A DNA stretch of 64,000 nucleotides from Dryocosmus kuriphilus (taxonomy: Eukaryota; Arthropoda; Insecta; Hymenoptera; Cynipidae), in the NCBI GenBank assembly GCA_038277395.1, contig CM076197.1, positions 31,327,564 through 31,391,563 of the forward strand, read 5' to 3'. Numbering within the stretch: the stretch's first letter is position 1; each line of letters starts with the position of its first letter. The notes under the pieces are model-generated. The model did not search any database, had not been told where the DNA came from, and was given only the letters and a program-made list of their open reading frames with translations. The position numbers and the translations under genes are program-made. Of this stretch, positions 1-10,173 are shown piece after piece.

Positions 1-2
1 TT

Positions 3-308
3 GATAGGCATATTCTGGAACAAAGTGTTATACCGTTTCAACGTACAAAAGATATTATAATTGAAACCATTGCTGAAAGTGTTTGGTGTAATGTTAAATC
101 ACCTTGTGTAAAAAGCATTATATCTTATCTAGAAAAAACTTGTATAAGTTTAAAGAATAAGTCAATGAAAAAACTTGTATTTTTAAACCTTATGCGATTT
201 GAAAGTCTGTTTCTAGAGATTATCACTTTTTATATTCAGAATGTTTGCGAAGAAATGATTGAGAAATTACCAAAACTGAAATATGTAAACGGCGGCTTTA
301 TATATTAA
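3..308 (+). CDS. C-terminal part of an unrecognised ORF
   Basis: An open frame runs from the window edge to a TAA at 306-308, about 101 codons with no internal stop, which is unusual in such AT-rich DNA. The composition is protein-like (mixed charged, Cys and aromatic residues; ends KYVNGGFIY). It is convergent with the integrase gene, whose stop is 170 bp away, so it may be a further gene of Polinton copy A near its far end. I do not recognise a family. It could also be the end of a host gene or a chance frame. Confidence 0.4.
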   Translation, partial: DRHILEQSVIPFQRTKDIIIETIAESVWCNVKSPCVKSIISYLEKTCISLKNKSMKKLVFLNLMRFESLFLEIITFYIQNVCEEMIEKLPKLKYVNGGFIY

Positions 309-476
309 GAGAAAAAAACCATGTATTTTAACAATGTGAAAAGTTAAATAAACATAAGTTAACCCAAATTCTGCTTTTCATTTACTAGGTTAAGGATTCG
401 TCAGTAAGTAAAAAAAACAATATGTTTGAAATAGCAAAACTTTATTCAGAAACACTTAAAGTTAATACATTGAGGC

Positions 477-1437
477 TTACAAAGTAGACTTGTCTATCCA
501 ACTATTGTGAGAGTCATCAAATCCTAACCATTTTACAAATAGCTTATTTCCACGTTTCTTGAGTACTTTTTCGACAAGATAAATGTCTGGACGTCTAACT
601 TTAGCAAGTTCATGTTCATAGAAACTGCCTAAAATAGGTTTGTCTTGCTAATCCATAAGCAAATACATTACTGGTTCAGTATTCTTGACATTACTTACAG
701 TAAATATTTCAGTGGTTCAATTTGGTGTATAATCTTTCTCGAAAACGTGCTTAAACTTACTTATACGAACTTTATCTCCAACATTAAATTTAGTTTTCTC
801 AGCCAATTGTTTCACACGATAATTTTTGCATACATTAAACAACAATCTTTTCTCATTTTTTTTTAGGAACATCTTTTGGTTTTATTCCAATAATACGATG
901 TTTAGTATCATTCTAAGAGGAAACTAAATCTCTCAAAGTATCTAACCACTTATAATTTCCTTGTAATCTAAATTGCATTCACATTTTATTTTTTTAAAGT
1001 ATGATTAAAGCGCTCGCAAATTGATGCTTTTAAATTACTGAATGTAGAGTATAAAATACTATATCGCTTCATAAGATTTTCAAAATGGGTATTGTAAAAT
1101 TCTTTGCCTCTATCAACTTGTACATTTTTTGGTACGCGTCCTTTGTCGAGTACAGATTTCATAGTCGCAGTTACATCTTCACCCTTCTTGGATTTCACGG
1201 GAAGAGTCCAAGCAAATTTTGAAAATATGTCAATTACAGTTAAGATGTGTTTGTATCCTTTGTTCTCTCTCTCGTACAGTTGCATTTCTACAAGATCAGC
1301 TGGCCTGGTTTCATCAATACCACGGATGTGAACATGCCTACGTCGGGAACTTCTTCCAGCCGGCTTATGCAGCTCTTTCACCAACCGCAGCTTTCCCAAG
1401 TCCATATTTATATGTGCTCAGTTTAGCATCCAATTGA
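477..1437 (-). pseudogene. Polinton retroviral-type integrase, decayed
   Basis: This would be a DDE integrase of the rve family that joins the element ends to target DNA. The clearest block is 986-1405: the first Asp in ADLVEMQLYERENKG, the second in VQVDRGKEFYN, and the Glu in SICERFNHTL, with the expected DDE spacing. The C-terminal part continues in other frames to a TAA at 477-479 and includes a chromodomain-like stretch (VRRPDIYLVEKVLKKRGNK, then FVKWLGFDDSHNSW). Frameshifts separate the N-terminal, core and C-terminal pieces. It lies downstream of the structural-protein remnant on the same strand, the arrangement also seen between 61800 and 62778. Not functional as read. Confidence 0.85.
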
Positions 1438-1509
1438 GTAATGAGCTCTGAATTTCGAAACACTAGTTTTTGAGCGGTTTTGGCACCAATTTCCACACTT
1501 TTAAAACTC

Positions 1510-1775
1510 CTACTTGTTGAAGTTTCTAGATTCTAGATTCTTTAATTCCTCTTTTTTAATTGATTCAACTTCGTTTCTTTTTCTTTTCTCAAGACCACCC
1601 ACAATTTTTTCAAGTGGATTAACAATAGGTTTGAAAGTATCACTCAGTGTCTGTTCAACCGTCTCCTTACGCAACTTCATTAGCCTATGTTTTCGTCGAA
1701 TTGTTTTTTACTAGCTTTAGCAATTTGATGTAAAATATTTTCCTGCTTCTCAAAATTTTTCTCGTGTAAAGACAT
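1510..1775 (-). pseudogene. Remnant of Polinton structural protein (homologue of the gene at 62104)
   Basis: Two adjacent minus-strand frames give a Lys/Glu-rich, probably helical protein: it starts MSLHEKNFEKQENILHQ at 1775 and, after a one-base shift near 1680, continues with LSDTFKPIVNPLEKIVGG to a stop at 1510. The motif FKPIVNPLEKIV lines up with SSPLKKLVAITQRVIP in the zinc-finger/structural protein at 62104-62778, and both lie just before integrase on the same strand. In insect Polintons this region belongs to a minor virion or packaging-type protein of uncertain role (recollection, not searched). The 5' part is cut off by the LINE insertion. Confidence 0.5.
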
Positions 1776-1785
1776 ATTGATACAA

Positions 1786-3574
1786 CAACGTCTAAGGTAT
1801 GACGCGCATCCCCATGTGGCGGATAGGGGAATGCTCACTGGATACAGAGGATAGGGCTGAAATAAGATAGGCCTCGCGGACCAAGCACACGATTGGTGAC
1901 GGTCGTAGCCCACTGGGAGTGCTCCGAACCATGTCCGGTCTTTCCGCCTGCATGGGGTGGGGGCTTCTGTGAGCTTGCTCTGCCGAGGTGTAAGCTGCGA
2001 CCGGGCATCTGGAGCCAGCTTCTTTGAGCCTTGATCGGGGAGTGCGTGGTGGCTGCAAGGATCGGAACCTGCAGTGCTCCGGGCGAGTCCGGTCCGTCCG
2101 TGTATTCCGGGACCGGTTAAACGAAGGTTGCGCCCCAGAGTACTGGGGTAGGACTTCGGTCCGAGGGTATACCCGTTCCCTACTATTTCGGCCCGCACTT
2201 CCACGCACGATGCGCTGATGTAAACTTTAACATGGCTTGCAAAGACGGAAACCGGAAAGGGAGTAAGAACACTCACGTCGAGAAGGAGATGGACTTTAGC
2301 AAGAGCTTCGACATAAAGAACGACGAAATAGTGGGTAAGTCGGACACTTGTGCGATGAAGTATATCTTGCTTGAAAGTCCAGAAGAGATGAGACAGAGAC
2401 ATAAAAATGTGAGAGAGTCCCTCAAGAAGGTCTTGAAACTCAAAGCAATAAATAGGGTGCTTAAGGAGAAGATAGGTAAAGAGCGCAGAGAGAAGTCTCT
2501 CTTAAGCTCCACCTTAAGGGAGAAGACGGTCTCCGTCTCCGCGCAAACAGAGCCGCAGATGGCGCGGAAGGAACTGACGGAGACGCGTACGCGGGAGAGA
2601 GAAATGACCATCAGCCCGTCCAGCGGATGCGGACCCGAAAAGCCGGCCCCGAAAAAGACCAGGACCCAGGAAGGTGTCGACTGGTGTAAGGTCATCCGGA
2701 GGAGAAACAAGAAGGAGCGGACGAAGGTGGAGAAGAAGCCTGCGGAGGAAGTGGTCCCACGAAGGGACAATGCTCCCAAAAAGAGACAAGGAGCTGCACA
2801 GAAAAAAAAAAGAAGAGAATCCTCAAGGAGGCCGCGACCATCACGTCAGCCCCAGGGATAAAGTATGCGGATGTCCTGAAGGTCATCTAAAAGATGGTCA
2901 AGCCTGAGGACCATGGCGTCATAGTAAGGGCGATCAGGCAGACCAGGACGGTGGACGTCCTCATTGAGGTAGAAGCCAAGGCGGAGGAGAGACAGCATTT
3001 TGGGGAGGCCATCTCAGAGGCGCTTGGACAAGGCGGGAGTGTACGACACCTCGTCCCAAGGGCTCAGATCAGATCGTGGTCTACGACCTAGTCGAGTCCA
3101 CAGAAGCTACTGATGTGGAGGAAGCAGTGAAGGCGACCCTAGGAGACCAGATCGGTTTCACGCTTAAGGTGAAACTCATTAAGCGGAGTAGCAGAGGCTG
3201 CATCCTAGCTTTTGTCGAGCTGGATGCGACCGTTGCTGCTAAGTTGGAGAAGACGGCCCGACTGAAGATCGCGTGGGTGAACTGCCGGGTGAAAGCGCAC
3301 AGTGCGGAAACCCGGTGCTACAGGTGCCATGCTATCGGACACGCTGCCCGATAATGTGCGGCAGAAGATCGCAACAAATGCTGCCGGCGATGTCTCGAGG
3401 AGGGCCACAAGGCGACAGAGTGCCAAAATTTTGCAATACCCCGCCCTAACTTAAAACCCAGAAGAAAACCGTAGAAAGGTGAAGCAAACAGGAGACGCTG
3501 GAAACAGCGAAGAAAACTGCACCCCCTGAAGTAATGCGAAAGCGGTTCCGGGGGGATTAATGCCAAGAAGAAAA
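1786..3574 (+). mobile_element. R1-clade non-LTR retrotransposon, ORF2-lacking, 3' end lost
   Basis: This block is much more GC-rich than its surroundings and sits between the structural-protein remnant and the penton-like gene. It holds a 5' leader (about 1786-2231), an ORF1 of gag type (2232-3474), and a tail at about 3517-3570 that matches the tail of the LINE at the right window edge (CCCCCTGAAGTAATGCGAAA and following). In both copies this tail follows ORF1 with only about 50 bp between, so the RT/endonuclease ORF2 is missing in both. No poly(A) is present: the sequence jumps at about 3574 into the penton-like gene, so insertion was accompanied or followed by a deletion. Confidence 0.75.
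2232..3474 (+). pseudogene. LINE ORF1 (gag-like, CCHC zinc knuckles)
   Basis: This is an RNA-binding nucleocapsid-like protein of R1-clade LINEs. The N-terminal half (2232-2861) is highly charged and basic. After a frameshift at about 2810 and a stop near 2890 comes the conserved gag core (VDVLIEVEAKAEERQHF; LIKRSSRGCILAFVEL). Two zinc knuckles follow: CYRCHAIGH with its last Cys just after a stop, then CCRRCLEEGHKATEC. The ORF ends with RKP and a stop at 3472-3474, as the homologue at 63775 does. At least two frameshifts and two stop codons make it a pseudogene. Confidence 0.8.
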
Positions 3575-3913
3575 GAGAGGGATCTTCTCCACGCAGACTA
3601 GAAGCTAAAAAGCTTTATAAATTTGATCAACCAGTATCAATCATAAAAGTGAATGCTCTCAGAGTTGAGTGCAGTATAACTACAGGTACATATATTAATG
3701 GACAAAAAGTACATACTATTCACGAATTTTTTCCTGTAGTACCACCTGGATATAAGATAGTGGAAGTCTGTACCGTCCCATGTCATTTACTTACCAGTCG
3801 CCGTACAGTCAATAGATAATATACAGCTCCGTATAGTAGATCAAGACGGACATTTGGGAAATTTTCGTGGAGAAGTTATAACAATTAGACTACACATCAA
3901 GTCTCTGAAATAA
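3575..3913 (+). pseudogene. Penton-like (minor capsid) protein, C-terminal part, copy A
   Basis: The frame begins at the LINE junction with SPRRLEAKKLYKFDQPVS and continues ALRVECSITTGTYINGQ and KVHTIHEFFPVVPPGYKIVE. It then shifts frame through a 4-base insertion near 3768 and ends in the TAA at 3911-3913. It matches the C-terminal two thirds of the better preserved copy at 51368-52017. It lies directly upstream of the small basic ORF and the capsid gene, the expected place for a single-jelly-roll penton protein in Polintons; that functional label is inference from position and remembered insect homologues. The N-terminal part was removed with the LINE insertion. Confidence 0.6.
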
Positions 3914-3918
3914 TAATA

Positions 3919-4080
3919 ATGGGTATTGTTTTCAATAAGAAGGTTGTTTTTGGTTACAATAAAGCAGCATCATGTCACAAACTAATCAGTCAACAAAGAT
4001 CAGTCAAAGGGCTAACACCTCAAAACGAGCTATTCCTGAAACATCAAGGTCTGGAAGTCAGAAAACGAAGACGAGAATAA
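3919..4080 (+). CDS. Small basic protein, 53 aa, uninterrupted
   Basis: The ORF runs from ATG at 3919 to TAA at 4078-4080. The protein starts MGIVFNKKVVFGYNKAAS and ends in a strongly basic tail, EVRKRRRE, preceded by LTPQNELFLKHQGL. It sits 5 bp after the stop of the penton-like gene and 63 bp before the capsid start. The same ORF is found at the same place in copy B (51203-51362), shifted out of frame there by a net 2-bp loss. Small, Arg/Lys-rich proteins in capsid operons of related viruses bind DNA or act in packaging; a core-protein-like role is only a guess. Intactness next to broken genes is notable. Confidence 0.6.
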   Translation: MGIVFNKKVVFGYNKAASCHKLISQQRSVKGLTPQNELFLKHQGLEVRKRRRE

Positions 4081-4143
4081 AGAAATTCAAGATTTTTCGC
4101 ACCTGCGTTTTTATTTTTTTTTATCGACGTTTAACTGTTTGCT

Positions 4144-5367
4144 ATGGAAGGGGGAATTTTAAACACTCAAACACCAATCATCTTTGATGAATCAATTGCT
4201 CACTGTGAAGTCTATGCATATCAGCCTTATGCCTCATCAACTTTCAATAACAGTGATGAAATTCGAATTGCTGTGCAAAACCAAGATCACTGTCTCCTAC
4301 CAAGCAAAAGTTCACTTCACGTATACGGAAGATTGGTGAGGATTGATGAAATACCAGTGGCTACTACAGTGTTAGTTTTTAATGTCATCTTTCATTTGTT
4401 TGAATAAGCAAGATATGAAATCAATGCAATAGAAATTGATAGAAACAAAAATGTTGGGCTCACTAGTCTCATGAAAAATTATATATCCTTAAATCCCAGT
4501 CAATCACATTACGTTGAAAATACTGGTTGGCTTGAAAGAAATAATAATTACCAATCATTAACCAACGCTACAGGTTATTTTGATGTATCTGTACATCTTT
4601 GCATGATATTTGGCTTTGCTGAAGATTATCACGAAGTCATTGTCAATGCTAAACATGAACTTATTTTGACAAGATCAAAAAGTGATGCAAATGTCATCTT
4701 GCAAACAGCTCCCAATGAACAGTATATAATTGAAATTAATAAAGTTGAGTGGCTATTACCCAGCCTTAGATTATCAAATTCACGAAAATTTCAGTTGCTA
4801 AAATACATTGAGAAAGATCCGTTTATTCCAATAAGTCTTTGCTCTTGGGAATTGTATGAATATCTTCTACTTTCTACTACTTCAAACCATGTTTGGACAG
4901 TAAAAACATCAGCACAATTAGAAAAACCGAGATTTGTTATACTATGTTTCCAAAAAAACAGAAAAAATAATACTAATATAAACTCTAGTCGCTTTTATCA
5001 TTGTAATCTAACTAATTCAAAACTATTTTTGAACGATCAGTGTTATCCTTATGGTAATTTAAATCTCAATATTAATAAAAATCAGTATGCTCTACTTTAC
5101 GAAATGTACACAAACTTTCAGGCTAATTACTATGGCAAGGAATCGCAACCATTGTTATCGAGAGGGGAATTTATAACGCATGCGCCTCTAATTGTTATTG
5201 ATTGTTCTAAACAAAATGAGTCACTGAATTATGGACCAGTTGATGTTCGTCTAGAATTTGAAACTAGTGAAAATTTTCCAGCTCAAACTTCAGCATATTG
5301 CTTCATTTTACATGATCGCATAATTGAATATAAACCAACAAGTATTGGTGTGAGAAAGTTGGTATAA
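4144..5367 (+). pseudogene. Double-jelly-roll major capsid protein, copy A, one stop codon
   Basis: A single frame of 407 codons is broken only by a TAA at 4405-4407 (HLFE stop ARYEINAIEID). Landmarks: MEGGILNTQTPIIFDES at the start, LPSKSSLHVYGRLVRID, ISLNPSQSHYVENTGWLER, WTVKTSAQLEKPRFVILCFQ, YPYGNLNLNINKNQYALLYE and VDVRLEFETSENFPAQTSAY. This is the insect double-jelly-roll-like capsid family of Polintons, which would form the virion shell if expressed (family recollection). It is the second or third gene of the plus-strand block, followed after 39 bp by the conserved unknown gene. Copy B (49709-51148) is far more damaged. Confidence 0.75.
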
Positions 5368-5406
5368 AAACTATAACTAGGTTGAAATAGTTTAGTTGAA
5401 TTCATT

Positions 5407-5919
5407 ATGGAGTACGTGGTGGACCTGCAGGGTTTCAAGTTACCTGTAAACAAATTTGTATTGAAAGAATTGGCTATATTACCAATCAATTATGATAATG
5501 ATGCTGTCACAAAGCCATATACTTTTCTCTTTCAATCACCCTGCAAGTGGAACTGCGTCCCATTAGAATATAAGTCTATGAATATTTGCGTAGCGTACAA
5601 TCATCATGGAATACCCTGGAATTCTGGTAATTTGCCATATACTTTAATACCTGTAATCCTCGAGAAAGTTTTAAAAGATGCGATAAAAATTTATGTTAAA
5701 GGATTAGAGAAACAGAATTGGTTGAGACAAGTTGTAAAAATATCATCTGACATCGTTGATATGCTTAATTTGAACTGTCAGTCACTACATGGTTTACGTG
5801 AGATATTTATAATTAATGATATCAAGTGTACACATCATATGTATGAAAATCACTTTAATTGCTCAATGAAAAATATAATCTTATGGAAAAGCTGGATGGC
5901 ATTAGAACAGCTTTCTTAG
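5407..5919 (+). CDS. Conserved Polinton-linked protein of unknown function, 170 aa
   Basis: An uninterrupted ORF starts MEYVVDLQGFKLPVNKFVLK. Conserved blocks shared with copies B and C: FLFQSPCKWNCVPLEYKSMN, HGIPWNSGNLPYTLIPV, then KIYVKGLEK and NWLR, and a Cys/His-rich end (CTHHMYENHFNC). It is the last gene of the plus-strand block and converges on PolB. I remember similar proteins next to capsid genes in many arthropod repeats, but no function is established to my knowledge; the VDLQGF start weakly resembles an RNase-H-fold exonuclease and this should be treated as speculation. The tail after KSW is read in a different frame in copy B, so the true C-terminus may be longer (KLDGIRTAF, LEYPLGY). 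Confidence 0.6.
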   Translation: MEYVVDLQGFKLPVNKFVLKELAILPINYDNDAVTKPYTFLFQSPCKWNCVPLEYKSMNICVAYNHHGIPWNSGNLPYTLIPVILEKVLKDAIKIYVKGLEKQNWLRQVVKISSDIVDMLNLNCQSLHGLREIFIINDIKCTHHMYENHFNCSMKNIILWKSWMALEQLS

Positions 5920-6423
5920 AATATCCCTTAGGTTATAGACTACTTATTTTTTAAGAATAATGTACTGATTTTTATAAGTAAATTTTTAAAAATTGAAACA
6001 AAATTGACGTTCTTTTTTTCTCAGAGTTCCTTCCACCATTATAATGAATAAGTGCGAGCACTAGATGACGATTTGCAGGTATTCAAAAGCTTTCTAAAGA
6101 AAAAAACAATTTAAGTTTTACCAATTTTTCTTCTATTCATTTATTTTAAAATCTTGTATTTTACAATTCATATATTTTTATAATCTATACAAATCCTTTT
6201 TTATTCACATATAATTTTTACATTTTCGTACAATACATAAGAATTCGACACTCATTCTTCTACTCACATATTTACATCACATACACACACAGCGCTTTCT
6301 TCGCTTTACTTGCCGCCTTATAATAATAACTAAATATAATACAATAAGAACCTCGGTGTCTCAAATGTGTCTATGCAATTCTTATAATACATATATTTTA
6401 CATTATTTATTATAATACAAAAA
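5920..6423. other. Intergenic region between convergent genes, with conserved block
   Basis: AT-rich DNA between the 3' ends of the unknown gene and PolB. A GC-richer block at 6283-6325 (AGCGCTTTCTTCGCTTTACT and flanks) recurs at 48904-48943 in copy B and 60982-61024 in copy C. No ORF seen. It may hold 3' processing signals of both convergent transcripts. Confidence 0.5.
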
Positions 6424-9400
6424 CTATGCATTTATTTGTACATTACCGTCCACTTCCATGGGTTCGAACATTTTATTTTTTATAACCCCATGGAAGATTC
6501 TCAGTTTGACCGGGGATAAGAACACGCTTATCATCATACCAACTGAGTGCAATCTTGTCCTGTTTAATAGATGCACTTCATGTTTTCTACTTCGGATTAG
6601 ATGTTGAGTTCGAATCAGGGTTTGACAAGATATGAGGGAGTGCTTATGTTACGTACCAAGCCTGAAATTGTACAGAGCCCGGCTTGGTACAGCGATTTTG
6701 TACCAAGTCCGCTGGGAAAAGGGGTCAGTGGCATGACATGGTACAAGCGATTTTGTACTAAGCCAGGCTCTGTACAACTTCGGGCTTGGAACGTAACACT
6801 TATAGTCCTCGAATGTTATTATTCTTAAGGTAGAACCTTTTACACCTTTAGCTTTCTTTTTCTCCCCCTCTTCATTCAAAACTTTGTATGCATATAATTT
6901 TGCTCTCAAACCAACAAATTCTGTTATTATTTTCCCATTAAGTTCATCCTTCATCAAAGCCAATACTTTTTTACTCAGAAGGCGTATTCCGTAAACATTA
7001 TTTGGCGAATAGACCGAAGTATCAAATTTGTGTGTGTCTCTTTTAATATAATCGTGAACGTTGGGAACTGCGAATTGATATATTAAGCTGTCTGTATCTG
7101 TATACAATAATTTTGCGTCATTACCAAACGTGTTCTGAATGTACTTATAGTGGAAATCATAAATTATTATTTTTGATAGATCAAGAACCGTGAATCCTGT
7201 ATAAATTGGTCTATTAAAATTAATTTTTATTTTATCCATTTCAATGATAACCATTTCTTCGCCGAATATGGTGCAGCTATGGAAATTTTGTTTAACGATT
7301 AAATGTTTCGCTCCACACCTCCCCTCCCATTTTGTTACAAGCCTTACATCTTTGTGCTTTCTCACATTTTCCATAGTTTTACCAAAAACAGAATTGTTCA
7401 TTAATTTATAAAAAATTTTCTCAAATTCATTTTTTGATGCTTTCCTACAGTTTGTATTTAAGTCAATGTAATCTTTTAACCAGGGTTTTTGTTTAAATTC
7501 CAGTACTCTATGGATTTTTGTCAGCTTCATTCTCAATGATAAATACTATTTCAAATTTCTATAATGAATCACATAATTTTTCTTTGGCAGCAAATTTGGT
7601 AAAAACTTGGGTGTTGTGGATTTTAGGATGGGACGTATGAAGTGTTCTGGACATAAAGGTAAGTCTTTATGTAAATCATGGAGCTCTTTGGGATATTCTA
7701 GATCTACCTCTGGAATATAACCTTCTGCTCAATAATCGGGAATATTGAAAAAGTTTGGCATATCTGTTTTTGAGCATTGGGAAGCCCCGCCTCGAATTCC
7801 TTTTTCAATAAATAACAGCTTTTCTACATCAGTGTGCCGCTATATTTTAACATTGCATCAAAAGCGAGTCCCGGTGCTGTGTAATAGTGTAATGGATCTA
7901 AGCTGTATGTGGAAAAACAAGTTTTTCTAAAATTCTGAAAAATATCAGCCAAAAGTAAAACATCTGTTTTTAAATATAAGTCAGAGTATTCGCACAAATT
8001 TTTCAAATTAAATGTTTCCCATACTTTACAGGCACGTTGATAATCTTGTTCTGAAATATCAGAATCATTAATTTGGAATAAAAAGCTTCTTTTGGCAGTA
8101 AATGTTCTTCCTGTAATTTTTGCCAACAGTCAATATAATCATAATAAAAACCCCCTTTTATTGTCAATAAATTAAATTCATCATTATTTTTGCAGTATTT
8201 TCTTGTAAATTTTTTCTCATCATTATTTGGGTATGATGCCAACTTTTCAGGACTACTAGGCATAAATCTAAATGAATCAATAAATCGAAGCTTTACATTT
8301 GTGCCTTCCACATGTTTTATAAGAGATATATATTTTTCTTTATTTATAGGCAATAATTGAATGCGACCTTCAAAACTTGTAGCTAAGTCTTTTATAATAA
8401 AATGTGCATAATATCCAGACAAGTTGTGTAAAACTACAGGAATCACATGTGAGTCTTTATAGTTAATATTACAAGCTTGTTGACTCGCTCCGCGATATTT
8501 ACCTGTAAAATGATCATGAACACGATGTTTAATATCATTATCATTTGAAAAAGTTTTTTCACAAATGTGACAGTTTTTTGCCGTTTTGAATTCTCGCTCT
8601 TGTTGCAACGTTAAACGGTCCATTGGAATAATATTTTTTACACGAGAATCTACTTCATCAGACACTCGTTTTTAATTCTCTCATAAACAATTTTATACAA
8701 TCTTCCCCTCGATTAATTTTAAGCTCAGACAGTGAGTCATCATAATTACAATGTAAATAAAATCCTACACTTGTTGGTAGATGTTTTTGATAATTGGGCG
8801 ATTGTATGTTTGAATTTGTTTCTAATAAACACTCAATATCAGCATAAATACAAAATGAAATTTTTTCTTTATATCTATAATTTTCAAATTTTAATATTCT
8901 GTTTTTTTCAGTTGGCATTATTGCTCTACATTTATTCATATTTTCACAGTCTAGTCTATGATTATTAAAAGATTTTTCTAATTTAAAATGACACAAACAT
9001 CTGTCACAGAACAAAGTCCTATGTGCATTTTTTGAAACTTGTGAACTGACTAATCTGGATAAATCTTTGATCCACGTGAAATGGTAAACTGTATTACATG
9101 TGGTAAGATCAACATAATTATCATCAATCAATAATCATCAAGGTGAATTGTTGGCTTGTCAGATTTAAATTGACTTAAATATAGCGGAACAATTTCTTCC
9201 TTCTTACAATTTTCATAGGACTCTACACCATAAACGTTTATACTTAAATTATTTAATTTTTCAAATTTTACAATATCGTGTAAAGTAATTGGAAATTTGA
9301 TTTCATCATATTTTAAACTTTTACTGTTGAAATGAGGATAAGAACTAGTATGATCTCCATTAAATTTAGCTGGATAAAGAGCAGCTTTATTGACCATAGA

Positions 9401-10173
9401 AAACAAAACTGATCATTATTTTGAATATTTACAACTACTGTTTTATCTCTTATAAATTTTGGTAATCGCATATAAGTTGAGAATCCTGCTGAAAGAGGTG
9501 TATATTTATTGAAATTTGCGTTTAAGTTAATAATTTCTTTTAACCTCCAATTAGATTTTTTCTGCTGAAAACTCTTTAACTTTAACTAACAGTTTCTCTC
9601 TCACGCTCCTTTCGAACCATTCCCCAATATCTGCAAATTCGAGAATAGCCTCATTTTTAGTATTAAAAAATTTAATTTCCTCTATTTCCCTACCATCTTC
9701 TAATGCGCTGAACTTTGCGGTTAAAATGCCATTGACTTTGAAACCCCCCATAATTTTTAGTGTGTTTCTTATTCGAGCATTAATCATTTTTTTGTATTAT
9801 CTAGAAAGCTATTCAGATCCTTTTAGATTAAATTTATTACCAAACCTGTTCGAATTCGAGCTTTAAATGCTGTCGCCATATCTTCCCACCTGATTTTTTC
9901 CTTGTTCTCAGCTTCGTTGATGCCTGATCCTTTTCTCTGCAAGTTTTTTAATTTTCTATTCCTTGCTTTCATAATTCCCGTCATAGCCAGAATTTTGTTT
10001 TTTTCGCCTAGAGAAAGGATTTTTCCTCTTCTCAAAATTTTATTTAGCAGCCGGATGTTCTGGGTGCCACCTCGAATCCAGAAGTTAATTTCCTCGAATG
10101 TGGCATTTTCTTGCAAGAGTTCATATGCCTCGTCCATCAATTTAATAAGTCTTTTGCACTGATTTGAATTCAT
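6424..10173 (-). pseudogene. Protein-primed family B DNA polymerase (PolB), copy A
   Basis: This would replicate the element from its ends. Read from 10173 downward through several frames: an N-terminal domain (MNSNQCKRLIKLMDEAYELL); a C2H2-like finger (CDRCLCHFKLEKSFNNHRLDC split by shifts); exonuclease motif I YADIECLLE (about 8826-8850); an HNH/endonuclease-VII-like zinc module (CHICEKTF then HDHFTGKYRG); Exo II NLSGYYAHF; Exo [16 protein letters not shown]; polymerase motif [15 protein letters not shown]; motif [11 protein letters not shown] (about 7080-7109); and AKLYAYKV. Motif A (FDINNQYG in copy B) is deleted near 7757. Frameshifts occur throughout, and a MITE interrupts the C-terminal part at 6647-6798. 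The last residues EPMEVDGNVQINA precede the stop at 6424. About 3.75 kb, near the full family length. Confidence 0.85.
6643..6802. mobile_element. 152-bp MITE inside PolB, with TSD CTTA
   Basis: Comparison with copy C shows an insertion at 6647-6798 interrupting the PolB tail. Its ends are long inverted repeats of about 45 bp: TGTTACGTACCAAGCCTGAA at the left and the complement of TGTTACGTTCCAAGCCCGAA at the right, both continuing with TTGTACAGAGCC. It is flanked by CTTA at 6643-6646 and 6799-6802, while copy C has a single CTTA at the empty site. No coding capacity; superfamily not assigned from a 4-bp duplication alone. Confidence 0.9.

Noticed and set aside
1680..2402. Minus-strand ORFs of 240 and 138 codons
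   Set aside because: They read antisense through the LINE leader and ORF1; only the last 32 codons of the longer one (1680-1775) belong to a Polinton gene.
2273..2779. Minus-strand ORF of 168 codons
   Set aside because: Antisense shadow of LINE ORF1 in GC-richer DNA.
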